DNA of 64,000 nt from Labia minor (Eukaryota > Arthropoda > Insecta > Dermaptera > Spongiphoridae), in contig OY720344.1 of the NCBI GenBank assembly GCA_963082975.1, positions 31,345,172 to 31,409,171 of the forward strand, read 5' to 3'. Both the position numbers and the translations under genes were made by a program. This document shows positions 1 to 13,700 of this stretch, piece by piece. Below the pieces are notes generated by a model. That model was not told the DNA's origin and did not search any database. It saw only the letters and a list, made by a program, of their open reading frames with translations. The first letter of the stretch is position 1, and each line of letters starts with the position of its first letter.

Positions 1-41
1 TATATTTATAAAAACAAATATAATTCTGTCAGTCAAATCAT

Positions 42-476
42 TCAATCTATTCTTTGTTTCCAATTTGTAAAGAAGGCATCTAATGTAGCTTGCATTTTCC
101 TTTTGCGTTCTTTTAGAAGCTGTTGATAAGTGGATAAATCAACTATAACACCCCGTCTTGATTTTGAACTCCTGTCAAAATTTGGATCATTTTCAAAAAA
201 TTGGTCCATATTTTCAGTTTTAGTGATCAAACTCCTTTTTACAAACGCCATCGAATGTTCTTTTTGCTCTTCTTCGAAATCACTACTATCAATATTTTTG
301 TTTTCTTCTTGCTCAGTTAATTCCTTCATCAGAAAGACTAATGCTGTTTCTTGAACTATTTCTTTGACGTCTTCCACATTTACCTAAACCGGTTTTACTA
401 ATTCCACTATTTTTTCCACTATTGTATCCATATCGTCAGAGTGTCCAATGTCTTCGCTCTTACTATAATCAACCAT
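42..476 (-). pseudogene. Antisense ORF, unknown protein, one in-frame amber stop
   Basis: On the minus strand an ATG at 476-474 opens a 30-codon frame (MVDYSKSEDIGH...) ending at a TAG at 386-384. The same frame then runs on for 113 codons to a TGA at 44-42. Joined across the stop it would be about 143 residues: acidic, Glu/Lys-rich, probably helical, with a basic stretch (QQLLKERKRKMQ) and C-terminus FFTNWKQRID. I do not recognise the family. The same amino-acid style on both sides of the stop suggests one ORF with a nonsense mutation, or a misread base. It has no intron, so it may be a retrocopy, but the window ends 41 bases past the stop and no poly(A) tail can be tested. It lies antisense to, and probably inside, an upstream intron of the SLC7 gene. 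The TAG is followed by GTAAAT, which resembles a splice donor, so an unseen intron is also possible. Confidence 0.45.
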
Positions 477-641
477 TTTGGATTTGATTGATAATGTGTA
501 AATTGAATAAAATTATTATTATTTATTTTAAATTTTGTTACAAGTATATTACAGTGAAAAATAATAAAAAATTAATTTCTTAGCTATTAATCTATAAATT
601 TTATTGCAAATTAAAAAAATTTGTCAGTTTATGTGTTTACA

Positions 642-919
642 AGGGCGCTATTGGGTGTGTGGGTAGTGAACCTGCCTCACATTCGGGTTCAAGTCCCGGG
701 CCTGGCAAGGGAATTTCCCTAGCTGGGGTCTATGGGACGGAGTCAACCCAGCCTCCGGGAACAACATTGGGGAAAAGCTACTTGATAGCGCCTCCGATCA
801 AAAAAATCAAGGTAAAGGTTGAGAGGACCCGTTCTACTGATCATAGGACACCTCATTGATATAACCGGCTTGATAGGCGTTGTCCTTGCAAAGGACGTAC
901 AAAGTCTGAGGTTTTTTTT
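642..919 (+). mobile_element. tRNA-derived SINE with Pol III terminator
   Basis: This GC-rich block stands out from AT-rich surroundings. A tRNA-like head carries a perfect Pol III B box (GGTTCAAGTCC, 686-696) inside a T-arm-like GGGTTCAAGTCCCGG. About 25 bases upstream is a degenerate A box (TGTGGGTAGTGAA). The string CTGCCTCACATTC resembles a Val(CAC)-type anticodon arm with the variable region lost. An unrelated body follows, ending in a run of eight T at 912-919 that fits a Pol III terminator. A 66-codon ORF across it is incidental. No target duplication was found. It lies in an intron of SLC7 or upstream of its in-window part. Confidence 0.6.
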
Positions 920-1541
920 ATGTGTTTTATAAAATTTTTATTACTACAAAAATTTGACTTGATTTTATGAATAAATAGAACTAAATGCGCCCAACGTTTT
1001 TCGTTTAATATGAAACAATTCAACCATAAACTTTGTCGGGCTTATAGAAAAATTATTTTATTCTTTTTATTCCATGAGAATAACGTAATTTCATAAAAAA
1101 AAAATTATATTTATATTATTTTGTTTATCATTATCACCCATGATAAAAACTAAAGATCATAATATTTGTCACTGTATTAATTGTTATACATAGTATTATA
1201 TAAATTTATACTTACAATAATGTCAACAAATATTTCAAATGATAAAAATGCGTCCGTACAGCACCGCACCAAACTAGAAACACAACTACACTGTTTCTGA
1301 TATGTTATTTAGAAACCTAGAAACCTAAAAACTTTAGAAATTTTGGAGAATCCCCGGGTTGAAATAAAAGAGTGCTATACCGAAACAGCGCTAAACGAAC
1401 TCAATTTTAAAATTATATTTACAATAAATATACATATAATTTGAATTATAAACTTATTTTATTTCACTTCTCTAATACCTATAATATTAATAATATAATA
1501 ATATTTATAAGATTTAATAATATTAAAAATATTTATTTTAG
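920..1541 (+). other. AT-rich intron stretch before the first in-window SLC7 exon
   Basis: I see only AT-rich sequence and the acceptor (TTTATTTTAG) at its end. No exon encoding the conserved TM1 GSGIF-type motif of SLC7 proteins occurs between position 1 and 1541, so the upstream exons lie outside the window. Confidence 0.6.
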
Positions 1542-1788
1542 GTGGGAGCTATGTGCTATGCGGAGTTGGGATGCATGATCAAGAAATCGGGAGCTGACTA
1601 TGCATATATTATGCAAACATTTGGACCATTTTTAGCTTTTATTAGATTATGGATCGAGTGCATGATCGTTAGACCCTGTTCTCAAGCCATTGTTGCATTA
1701 ACATTCAGTATATATGTGCTTAAGCCATTTTTCCCAGATTGCACACCTCCCGAGGATGCTACTCGGCTTCTTGCAGTTTGCTGTATAA
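1542..1788 (+). CDS. SLC7 exon: TM3-TM4 with disulfide Cys
   Basis: This exon starts after TTTTAG in phase 0 and ends ATA A before GTAAGT, with the last A completing an Ile codon in the next exon. It encodes [10 protein letters not shown] through LLAVCCI. The Cys in FPDC, at 1740-1742, corresponds to the residue that bonds the SLC3A2-type heavy chain in mammals. Confidence 0.92.
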
Positions 1789-4700
1789 GTAAGTAAACAT
1801 TTCAATACATTGGATTTTGAAAATAAATATTCTTGACTTAAAAAATACAAATCCTCAATTTTATCTTAAATGTTGTGATAAATTTTTTAAGAAGGGAATA
1901 GATTTACTCTTGTACAATCTCGAATAATTTCTTTCATTTATTTATATTCTTTGAAATTGAATAATACTCACTCGGTTATAAAGATTGTAAATGATTGTAG
2001 AATAAATAAAAGAAGTAAAGTATATTAAACAACAAACAACATCTAAATAGTTAAAGACTAAAAGTATAAGAAACTGTAAATTTGAAATTCACTGTGACAG
2101 AAAAACAAATTGAAATTTATTGAAAACTCAATAAGACAAGAAACGTTTGCAATAAAGCTAGGATTCAATTGTATTCAATGATATTTTCTCGTTTTTCATT
2201 TGTATAATAACAAAAAAAAATACAATAAAATTATTACTTTTAGATATTTATTATTACTATTCGTAATTTATTTTGTCATTAAAATTGTCATTGTAATTAT
2301 TTACTTTCAATTATGTTAAGAGAGTGAGAGCTATGGAGGGCACCACAGACCTGACTTTAAAACATTAAAATTATTACTTATTTTCATATAAAATTAATGA
2401 AATATTAATTCATGGTTTTGAACAAACTCCATACTCTTAGATCGATATTTTTAAGAAAAGTTAAATACCAAAACAATAATAATTTACTTATGTTTTTACG
2501 AAATATATTCTAATTCTCAAAATATAGCCTATAATTTTTTTTGGACAAAATATTTTTTGTTTTCTCTTCAAATTGTCAGATCCAATAATTCACCTGGAAA
2601 GTCCTAGAAATGATTCTTATTACCTCAAAACATCAAGAACTATAAAAGTTAATATTTTAATTTCATCTTCAACTAATTTAATAAATTTTCAGTCATTTAT
2701 GGTTCTCTTATTATTTTACCTCAGAATGATGATCTTGTTAAATGCAGTTTGCAAACCGTCTAATTCATTCATTTCAATCAGATATTTCATTGAAATTAAT
2801 TAAAATGCGTCTAAAATAATTTACTAGATAGTTTTAACAACTCTCATCTCTTAAAACATGATATATTCTTAAATGACTGAATAGTATGGTCTCTTTATCC
2901 CACTTGGATTCGCTACAAACAGAAACATAATCCCTGCTTAACAATTATTTAAAAGTAAATTTTCATTAACAAAAACCCAGCATTTTATGGTCATATGGTA
3001 TTCAAATAATTTCAAAATTTAATTTCATAATATTAATAGTATATGCCCCTGTACCCCCTAAGAAAGTCTGTATGAATTAAAACATTCATTTTATTTCAAT
3101 CCGTATATTAAAACATTCATATCTTTTTGTGCTCTTATTTAAAATATAGAGAAAAGGCCTCCAAAGGTTCAGTGTATATAGTGAAACTCCTTTTTTATTG
3201 AACTATTTTGATTAGGATATTTTCTTTTTTTCGACTTTTAAATTGTTTATATACCATATTAATAATGACAACACGTTCTTTTATTGTATGAAAATTTCTG
3301 TAGAGAAGTTCTCCTAAAAATGAATATGGTTTAATAAACCAATGTTTAATTTATATCATCCAGTGGCGCAACCAGGATTTGATCCTGGGGGGGGTTTTGA
3401 CTAGCCGCTCCACCTTCCTATGGCGCTCCCCCCCCCCCCCCCCGGGCTCTCTCAAAGACAAATTTTCATTAAGATTTTTTTTTATATTAAATATTTAAAA
3501 AAGTTTTGTAAATGAAACACTGATTTTACAAAATCTGGCAAAAAAATTTAATTTTGTATTTTATTTACTCGTATTCACAGTTTTAGAAAGAAAATATTTT
3601 TTTCCAGCTATAAGTAAATTATTTTAGCTTTCCTCATGAAATAAGGATAGCTTATACGATGATCGGAAAATTTTGAAAATTTTTGCTCCGAGATTCTTTG
3701 AGATTTTCACTTTTCAGACGGTTCTGAATCCAAAACTGCAAAAAAAATTTTTTGAACCGGCTCGTTACCGAGATTACGTCTAAACAAAATGAGATATTGT
3801 ATTGAAATTTGATATTTAGATGTTTTTTTGGGAATGATGGGCGGGGATTGGATTGTTGTTGGACAAGATCGGACCATAAGTAAGGGTAGTTTAAAGATGT
3901 GTCAAAGCATATTTTATTGATTTTCTCAATAAATACCGATTTTTATGAGAATTATCATACTATCGTATTAAATTTATAGGGATTCGAATTTACTAAAAGT
4001 TTCATTATATTCATTTTTACCTAATCTTAATAATAAAGGAGTTATTTATAAAAAACTATTAGGTTGTCCCATAAGTTTTTTCCGCGTCACGCTATGAATG
4101 AATCTAACTTCCTATGTTTATATATATATATATATAAACATGCAGAGTTATCTCTTAGCCGTTTATGGCATCTTATTTAATCATCCCAGAGCTTTTTCAG
4201 AATTCGTTTCGTTGGTGACAAAGTCTCTTTAAAATTTTTCTACTATGGAGAGCCAAAAGATCATTTGCGGCAGAAGAGATTTGCACCGTTTACGGGATTG
4301 GTGCTTCGACTATTAGGACCGTCCGCAATTGGTTTAAGAAATTTAGAGCTGGCCACCCAGCAACGACGGATATTATCAAGACTGTGCATGCTGAAAATCC
4401 ACGATACAGTGTGCGCGAGATAGCTGGTGAAACTAACATTCCCAAAACAACGGCACATAAGCATTTAATCAAAATGGGATATGCGAGTCGATATGAAGCT
4501 TGGGTTCCACACCAATTGACGGAGACCGGCCTTATAAAGCGCGTCCCTACGTGCGATTTGCTTCTACAGCGACACAAAAGAAATCATTTCTTAAAGAGTC
4601 TTGTCACTGGAGACGAGACTTGGATTTTGTATCAAAATGTGGATCGAAAACGGATTTGGTCTAAAGAAAATAGACCTTCAACTGTTGCGAAGTCTGGGCT

Positions 4701-7700
4701 TCATCCGAAGAAGGTTCTTTTGTGCATTTGATGGGACTGGAAGCGTGTACTGTACTACGAGCTCCTTCCTGAAGGTGATATGATCAATGCTGACAAATAT
4801 TGCAATCAACCTTAACCAACAAATATCGTGTATTCATTTCGCATCAAAAAAAGCGAAGAAACTTATGGGACACCCCAAGTACTTTAAGATTTCGAAAGCT
4901 TTTCGTCCGCCCGTAGTGGCAGGATATTTTGAAAGAAATCATGTAAAAATCCCTTAGAAAAAATCCCTAAATAAAAAATTTCCCTAATTTTTTTGTACTT
5001 ATTTAATAATGAAAAGCCGAAGAGACTTGAATGAGGTAGTTATGCTTGGTGTCATCACATCTGTTCCATCTGGTTTTTTAGCGTCCCATTTTTCATGGTT
5101 TGCCTTCATTATGGTCAGAAGCTCATCATGCGAGTCGCTGAATCGTTTCCTTGGTGGATCAGGCTTCTTACCAAGAACATCACGACAGATTTCCAAAGAG
5201 ATAAAGTTATGCTCAATATGGATTTGCTTAATCAGGTGACCCATACTGATGTCTTATAACCTTCTACTGCATTGTTTTTTCGAGGTAAACCCATCAAAGT
5301 GGCATCGTAGATGTTCCAATGTTCCAATGTCGAATTCGGGGTCATAAAAGCCAGCCAAAATATGTTCACTTAGCCAAGTGCGCTCGAAGGAAGAAAAAAG
5401 ATCACGAAGTTTTGCCCTGTTGGTCGTCCAGCTAATGCTTGGTAGGCTACAATGACTTTTGATGGTGGTACCAAAATCAAAGCTGCAAGAGTTTGTAAAT
5501 GAGTGGAGTTGTCAGGATTATCTATATCATTATAGAGCTTCAAAACTTCTGGCATTGATTTGATGTTTCTATAAATGCATTGAGCACAATGAAAAAGACA
5601 ACCTCTGATGATTGTAAATTTCACAAATTGCGTTATATATTCCCTGGTGAAATATACGGTGCAAATGGTGTATTTTGTATTTGGAATCATTAAGCTATTA
5701 AAACGTATGCTAATAAACGAAATTTGAGTAAATTCCCTTTATTTTACATACGAATTTGACACCCCTATTTTTTTGGAAAAATCACGTGTCTGGGCCATAT
5801 GTATGTATTTTTTTACCTATTTTTCCCTACTTTCGGTCCAGGCTCGATTACCTCCTTGGGAGGTCGTGTCTCAGGCAACTGGGTGTCATGCTCACCTTGT
5901 AATTAAATTTTCTTAATCACAATTAAAATTAATACAAAAATGAAAAATTTTCTTTTTAGTGATTTTTTCTTTTAGGGATTTTTTCAGTCATGGATATTTT
6001 TATTTAGGGATTTTCGGTTTTAAGGATTTTTCTTTTTAGGGACATTTGGTTTTAGGGAGAGAGAGTTTTGACTTTTATGGATATTTTCCTTTTTAGGAAT
6101 TTTAACCGTTTCCATTTTGAAAAAATTAGTCTTCGCTTCATAATTTTTATGAAATATTTAGAATTTGAGTAATATTTTTCTTTGTTTTATATTTAAATAA
6201 TAGAGTCAAATTGGAAAATTTCACAATCATCTAGTAATCTTATATTAAGTCTTTTGTTTTTTATGATTTAGGAGAAATAATAAAATAATTTTTTATTTCT
6301 TATAATTAATTCTGTACGAAAAAATAAGCAATTTTTATTTTTGTGTTAAAATTATTTTAAAATAAAATAAACTTACTTATTATACACTAAATTATACTTT
6401 ATGAATTATTTTTTTTCAAATAAAAAGAAGGATTATATTTTTTCTTTTCTATTTGTAATATAGTACATGATATACAGCAATGTATATTTTTTTCTCTCCT
6501 GGGGGGGGTTTTGACCCCCAAAACCCCCCCCTGGTTGCGCCACTGATATCATCATAGGTAGGGTGATCATATTTCGAAAACACCAAACCGGGACAAACGG
6601 TTTACCTTTTTTTTTTAAGAACCACATTGAAAATAATATAAATTAATCAAATTAAAATTGCACTAAAAAGAATAAAATAATATTAATATAATATGTGTAT
6701 AAAGATTCGCAATTCATCAACACAAATTTACAGACTTAATTTAATTGAGAACCTAAACTTCAGTTTAACTTATACAAATTTTTTCAAAATTTCTTGTTGT
6801 ACGTTTTGTTGATTCTCATTTTCTTTTATTTCGCCTCGATGACACCTGCCTAAATTTGGGTATCTATTTGTTCGGAACCTTCGTGCCCTTCTTTCTTTAG
6901 CCAACCGACGTTTTCTCTTATTTGGATCTTCGTTTTCACTCATATTTGCAAACTGCACAATACTTGTTATAAAAGATACATGTTAAAATTTAATTTTAAA
7001 TTAGTAATTGCTTATAAAATTTTCGAAGTAATTAATTAAAAAAATAACAAAAATGGTTAATATAAATTATTAAATATTATTAATTATTTAATGTTTGAAA
7101 CAAATGAAAATGGATGAAAAAAAAAAACAAATTCTACATTTTTCTCTAATAAATTATTTGTCTTATTCCCCAAGAGAAAATTATGTCCAATTAATTTGAT
7201 AAGCTTCTTCATTTGAAATCCTTTTTTTTATTTACTCCATAGAGAATTCGGATTTGTTTTTGCAAAATTAAATCCTCCATTAATTAATTGAAACTATTTT
7301 CTACTTCTGCTGAATAAAATAAATAAATAAACTGAATTGGGGAGATGAATTGGTGGTGGATAAAATAAAGTATCTATGGTTATAAATAATCTCATTAATT
7401 ATTTAAACTAATAAACATGATCACATTATTTTATCAAACCTCTCTTTAATAACTTCCTTATAGTTTCTTTATAAAGTTATTTCATGATTATAATTATATA
7501 ATTTTTTGATATTTTTTTTCATTACTTATCAATATAATTTAAAATATAAAATATTATATATATCAAAAATAGAATATTATTTTTTATAGCTTGATAAATT
7601 ATGAATTGAATTAAAAAATATTGCATTTAATATTATTATATTAAAAATATGTAATATAATGGAAAATGAATCATTTAATACAAAACACATTAATTAAATC

Positions 7701-10700
7701 ATTCATTTTGAAACATTGTCAAGATAAAATTTAATAATAACACTTTTAAATAATTATAAGAAGAATTTAAGTTAGGCTAACTAGAAAAACGTTTTTTATG
7801 TTTTCAAAAGGAAGTACTCAATTCAATCATAATTTTCGTTTACACAAAATGAACGTAGGTAGTATTATTTAACTTAAGTAAAACTATACTTTATTTATAC
7901 CTCACATATATGGTGTATGTTTTTTAAACAAGTGGATATGTTAACTATTTTGTTTTTATTTTACATTTATTTAATAATTTAAATGCTTAGCAGAGGATAC
8001 AATATATTACAAATACTATTTTCACATGATTTATCATCGATTATCATTCGTATATGTATATTCAATCAATGATTTATCTTATATATTTGTATGAGAGAAT
8101 AGAGAGGTTGGATGTATGAGGGCAGGTCAGTAAGTTAGTGGCTTTTTGAATTTCCCCTCTCTTAAATGAAATGGCAACGCTGCTCCTGTCAGCAGGCAAC
8201 TATCAGCTGACCCAGTCACTGTTGATATTTGAACCAGCGGGGTATTTTAGTTTTTGTTTGGGGTCTATTAATAGCAGACTACCTTGTGATTTGTGAAGAA
8301 AATAGAAAAAAGTGAATTTCTATGAAAATCCATGAATTGGGATATAAATTGCTCCCTCATCCTCCCTATTCTCCGGATTTAGCCCCGAGTGACTATTTCT
8401 TGTTTCCAAACCTGAGGAAAGAGATTTGCCTCCAACGATCATCTCACAAACAAATCTATTTTGATGTCCTTGACAAATCTTATTTTTTAGAAGGAATAAA
8501 ATGATTGGAGAAACGTTGGAAAAAGTGTATTGAGCTCAAAGGAGACTACGTTGAAAAATAAAATAATTTTTTATCCAAAAACCTGTGTTTCATTCAAAAA
8601 CTCACGGACTTTTGACCTTCCCCCATAGCACAAAATGAACAAGAATTCAGTAGTTTCATTCAATCCATAATTTAAAATTTATAATTAATGTAACAATTTA
8701 GTATTCATCTGACCGGATATCATCCTTTGTTTAAATACTTAATTAAATTTTTTTATAAATTTTCCTAGTACATTCATTCAATTAATATTATTATATTTTC
8801 TTAAAATTCAGTACATGGAAGGGTGAATTGATCTTGATTCTAGATGATTAATTAAAGTAATAAATCATTCCAAAGAACATTATTAAATTAAAACTCTAAT
8901 CATTTAATAATTATATTTATAAATAAATGTTTTTCCTTTTAATATACAAATTTATAATGTATATTTATATTAATAATATAATTTCGTAATCATTGTAAGG
9001 GGATACTGAAAATATTCGATATTTATTATCCCTGGAAGAATTATTGTAATAGGATATATGATATTTATTATCGATCATCATTGAGAGAATTAAATAGGAA
9101 AGTTGATTACATTCTTCTGTCGGTTATTAGAATGCCAGAGCATCACTCAATTAAAAACCTATTTTTCATAGAAGGTAAATTTTATTTTCAAGAGGTATTA
9201 TATTCCTAAATAAAATTTCACAACGTCATTTTGAACGCACATTTTTATATAGCATATATGTTTATGTTTCTGTTTCTTTTGCGGTTATAATATTGTATTT
9301 ATATTTGATCTGACCTTGACATCTGATGTTACAACCGTTGTCAATCAAATGTGATACGTCGACATACGATTTCGATAACAACTCACTTCTTTCTATTTAT
9401 ATAGTAATAATAAATATATCAAACAATTTAATTAGAGTATTAAAAAAATATCTTTAATGATCATTTTATAAAAAAATAATCTCTAATTAAATTTACCTCT
9501 TTATTTAATATTAATATTGGTCATCTATATTTATTATACATATATATTTACCCGATCGTATCTCTTTAAATTCAAAATACTTCCTTATTTTTGATCATTT
9601 TTCTTTATGAATTTTATTTATATGATATCCAAAAACTCTTGATTTATACCTTAAGACTAAATTTGTCTTCAAAACATTACATTAGCCATGTTGCTGGTAT
9701 TATACAAGTATAATATTTTTTGTTAAAAATATAAATATAATAAAAAAAATGAAAAAAATAATTAATATTAAATAAAAAATACTCGTAAAATAAAGTTTCA
9801 AATTAATTGATTTCGGTTGTAATAACTTCTAATTAATCTTATGATGTTTTAAATTTTTAAATTTAATTTTCTCTATGCGCATTTTGGTTGTTACACCATC
9901 ATATGACGTCTAGATTTTATTGAAGGTAATTTCATTTTTGAAATCATTTATCATTTATCTACATTTTTTACTATCTCGCTAGAGATGTTTTTATACGTTT
10001 TGAAGGTCCCTGAGTCATTTTCACTAAGGTTAAGAAAAATGTCTGTATGTGTGTGTGTGTGTGTATGTAGACAAGATTACGCGAAAACGGTTTGAGCTAG
10101 AATAATGAAATTTGGTATACGGGCATTATTCAAAATTGGTAGTTTTCTATTAACTTTTGAGAAATGTAGCTCATTCGAAAGAGGACCATTACCTACCACG
10201 TTTTCATTTTTTTCCTCTAAACCGTCGGTAAAAATGAAGATATACGTTTGATAGTTTTTCACATTATTAAAAATTGTATAAAACTGCTATATATAGAATT
10301 TCAGCTTGATTGAATCGCTGATAATACCGGAATTAATTTTTTAAATTTTTAGATTTTGACTTAAAAATGAAAGTAAATGTTTTAAATTTAAATTTAATAT
10401 ATGTTAATTAATTAATTTAATTTAATAACAATATTATACTGTAAATTTAATTTTAATTTATAATTTAATTAATTAAATTATATTTAAATATAGTATATGT
10501 TAATTAATCCAATACAAATTTGCGAGATAGCCGAATGGAGACACTCCAGATTTTTTTTAATTATACTCAAGAAAGCTAATTTCCTTTGCATTAAATTAAC
10601 AAATCAATCAGTGGCTGCTAAGAACCTGCCAATACATTTTCGTCCAATTCAATCCAAATAAAGACATTCTATAATAATTTTTTCAAAACTTTAAAGATAT

Positions 10701-13700
10701 TTATCTCCTACAGGGCATTAAATAAAGAAATCGAAATCGAATAATATCTGGAAATAATGAAATTTATTTCTGATATCGTTTTATCGACTGTATTTTTATT
10801 GACAATATAAATAAATAAATCTCTCAGATTTTGTATCTGACAAACTTATCTTTAATTTTAAATTATTTATTTAAAAATGTATCCAAAATTCATTAATATC
10901 TATGTTAGGATAATTAATTTCAATCTTTCATAATTTATATAATCTTTTCTATAATTTCTAAATTCTATATATCTTCATTTTATCTAATCTTATCTCATTA
11001 TTTTGAAATATAAAAAGGGCTGTCATGCACGTGGGTTAAAACAAATGAGATAATAAATGATTGATATTTTAAAATAATATATAAAATTTTGATTAAATAC
11101 TACATTTTTATTAGAAAGCTTTAATAATTAATTATTATTTATTTGTTGATCTAAAGAAAAAAGATGGCGAGAAATATGAATTATATTTTTTTAAATAATG
11201 TATAGGGAATTGAATCATTAATTTAGCTTATTTTTTCATTCTGCAACTTTAGAAAGTCAAATTAATTAAAATTTTTTTTCTAAAATATAATACGTAATTT
11301 CTGTCCTTAAAATTGGAATTTTCAATATATGATGACCATCTTTTTATTTGATATTTTACATTTGACCTGTCTATCTGTTTGATAAAGAGATCTCCGCCGT
11401 CCTGGAAGAATTTTGAGACAATATTATATCTGACCAGTGAAGTGACTAAATTTCTCACTTGATTGCTTCTAATCTTTTAAATATCTTTATTTATTTTTTT
11501 CAATGACATAAAAATTCATTGAACCGCAATAAAATTGTTTTAAGTACTTAAATAAAATTAATTAAGTTTATAATTAAGTTAACATAATGGAATATATACT
11601 TAATTAAAGAAATCATGCTAATCAAATTATTTTCTTATATTATGTATTAGAAAAAATTAATTACTTTTATTTTTCTTAATATTTTCATTAATTTTACTTA
11701 TTTCAAGATTCTATTATAATTAAAGTTAAATTATCTTTAAATGCAACAGGTTACTTAAGCTTTTTTATAAGTATGGTATTGATGTATGATTATTAAGGTT
11801 AAATACATTCCGATTTATATCTGACACTATAAATTCAATTTCACTCAAATATTAACTCTCCTTTCTTTATTCTTACTATCAATCCTATCAATAAATTTAA
11901 TTAAATTAGTAATATCACTGGTCAACATTATTTTACAAAGATAATATTATATTTTTTATACATCATTAGATGGTGTTGATATATATCGGGTAATACCCAT
12001 CTGATTGTCTCAAAAAATATTTAAAATATCACATATTTTTGTGAAGATCATTTTCTAAGTAGTTTGCTAGATACTTTTCCGGAAATACCTTATCAAAAAA
12101 ATGCACTTAACTCTGGTCCGTCAACTACTGAAAATATCGATGAAAGTGGTGGAATAGGATAGGCAAACAGTGTTAACTGGATTGGCAGAGTCAATAAACA
12201 TCAACCATATGACAGTTTAGAATCTTTGAAAAGGACAAATAAAAAAATGTTCGTTTAGGTGTCACAAAAATGACAACTGTGAAGACTTTTTATATACGTA
12301 ATACAACAATTCTACAACACTCTAAAACTTTTTCTATTAAAGTTTTTAATCAGTGTAAATTATTAATATGCTCAATATTCTTTCAATATTGAATTCATCA
12401 AAATTTGTAAAAAGTTTTTTTAGTAAATTTAACAAAAATGATTGATTTTTGTTAGTAAGAGGCGATTAACGAATTTACTTCCTTATTTCTATATTAATAT
12501 GATGAATATGATAAATTGATAATATAAATTTCATAAATAATATGGAATAATAAAAAATTAATTAATCAATACTAAAATGAACATTATCAATTAAACTTTT
12601 ATCAATTTCTAATTTTTTTTCTTATAGAACTATTAGAACAATTTAATTCTTCATTTTGAGTAATTTAATGTACAAAATCAATAATCATTATCCTTTATAT
12701 TAGTCTCTACTCTTAAAAGTCTGTTCAAGTGTGTTAAAATTACCAAATTTATCTTAAACTTTCTTTTAGGCATTTAGAAACTAAACTTTAATTAATTAGA
12801 AGTGAACATATCGATTTTTTATATTAATCAATTATAAAATGAAAAATAACAATATTTACTTTATTTTTTTTATTAAAAGTATAAACAATTGAAAGATTCC
12901 TATTTAAATTTTTTTTATTTTATACATTCTAATAAAATTAATTTTATTTATTGATAAATTGTATTTAATTTTTTTTTTAAATTTAGGTTAAGTATTTCTT
13001 TTATGTGCCTCTTTAACAATTTAATTGGATTTAATTTACCTCCCGTACCAAATGAAAACGTTCCGACGAGGAAGGAATTCTTTTTGCGCTAACAAGTGGT
13101 TCCTGAAATTGATTGCCTTTAGAAATCTTTTGAAAGCAAAAGAAATTCTCTAATCATTCATTAAACTGGTGAAAATTTAATTATAATGAAAATAAAAATA
13201 ATATAATAATATTTAACTTTATTTATTTCTTTATATTTATTATTATTTAAAGGCGTTACCCGGCGCCATTTTTTTATTATTAAAATTCCTTTTTTTAAAT
13301 TAAGAACAAACTAACAAAGTTGATATTTCGCGAGGCTGAAACTAATACAGATCGATTTTTCTTTATAAAAATTATCTATGGTGTGAATTTCAAAAAAATC
13401 CTTCAAGCGGTTTATTATCTCAAAAATACAAATATATATATATATATATACAATTTTTGCTATTATAATAAGATAAGATAAATTTTAAAATAATAGACTA
13501 TTCGTAAAATTATAATAAAATGAATATTAAGGAATATGTAACTCATTATAACATATATTAATATACAATGTAGTATATAATTAATGTAATGATAATTTTA
13601 AATAAGCGGGAGTGTCCTCCCCTAGACTTTCCCGCATATAAATAGGTATAAAGAGTTGTGAATGAATATTTAGAATGTAATAAAGTGCTACTTCCCGTTA

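Larger units (their letters stand above)
3361..6545. mobile_element. 3.2 kb DNA transposon, 16-bp TIRs, 8-bp target duplication
   Basis: The left end is CAGTGGCGCAACCAGG and the right end is its exact reverse complement. G/C-rich tracts follow each TIR. The flanks are direct repeats ATATCATC (3353-3360 and 6546-6553), a perfect 8-bp target duplication. The CAGTGGCG end and 8-bp duplication are typical of hAT elements, yet the inner minus strand carries MULE-type transposase fragments (4999-5710), so the family is uncertain. A mariner is nested at 4059-4879. No intact transposase ORF remains, so the element is dead. The perfect duplication suggests fairly recent insertion, or movement driven in trans. 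Confidence 0.85.

Noticed and set aside
659..859. 66-codon plus-strand ORF
   Set aside because: It lies in the SINE and spans its B box. Its GC-rich codons reflect the tRNA-derived sequence.
6770..6958. Arg/Lys-rich minus-strand ORF (62 codons)
   Set aside because: Low-complexity basic peptide with no neighbouring motif of Helitron or other proteins. Not enough for a gene call.
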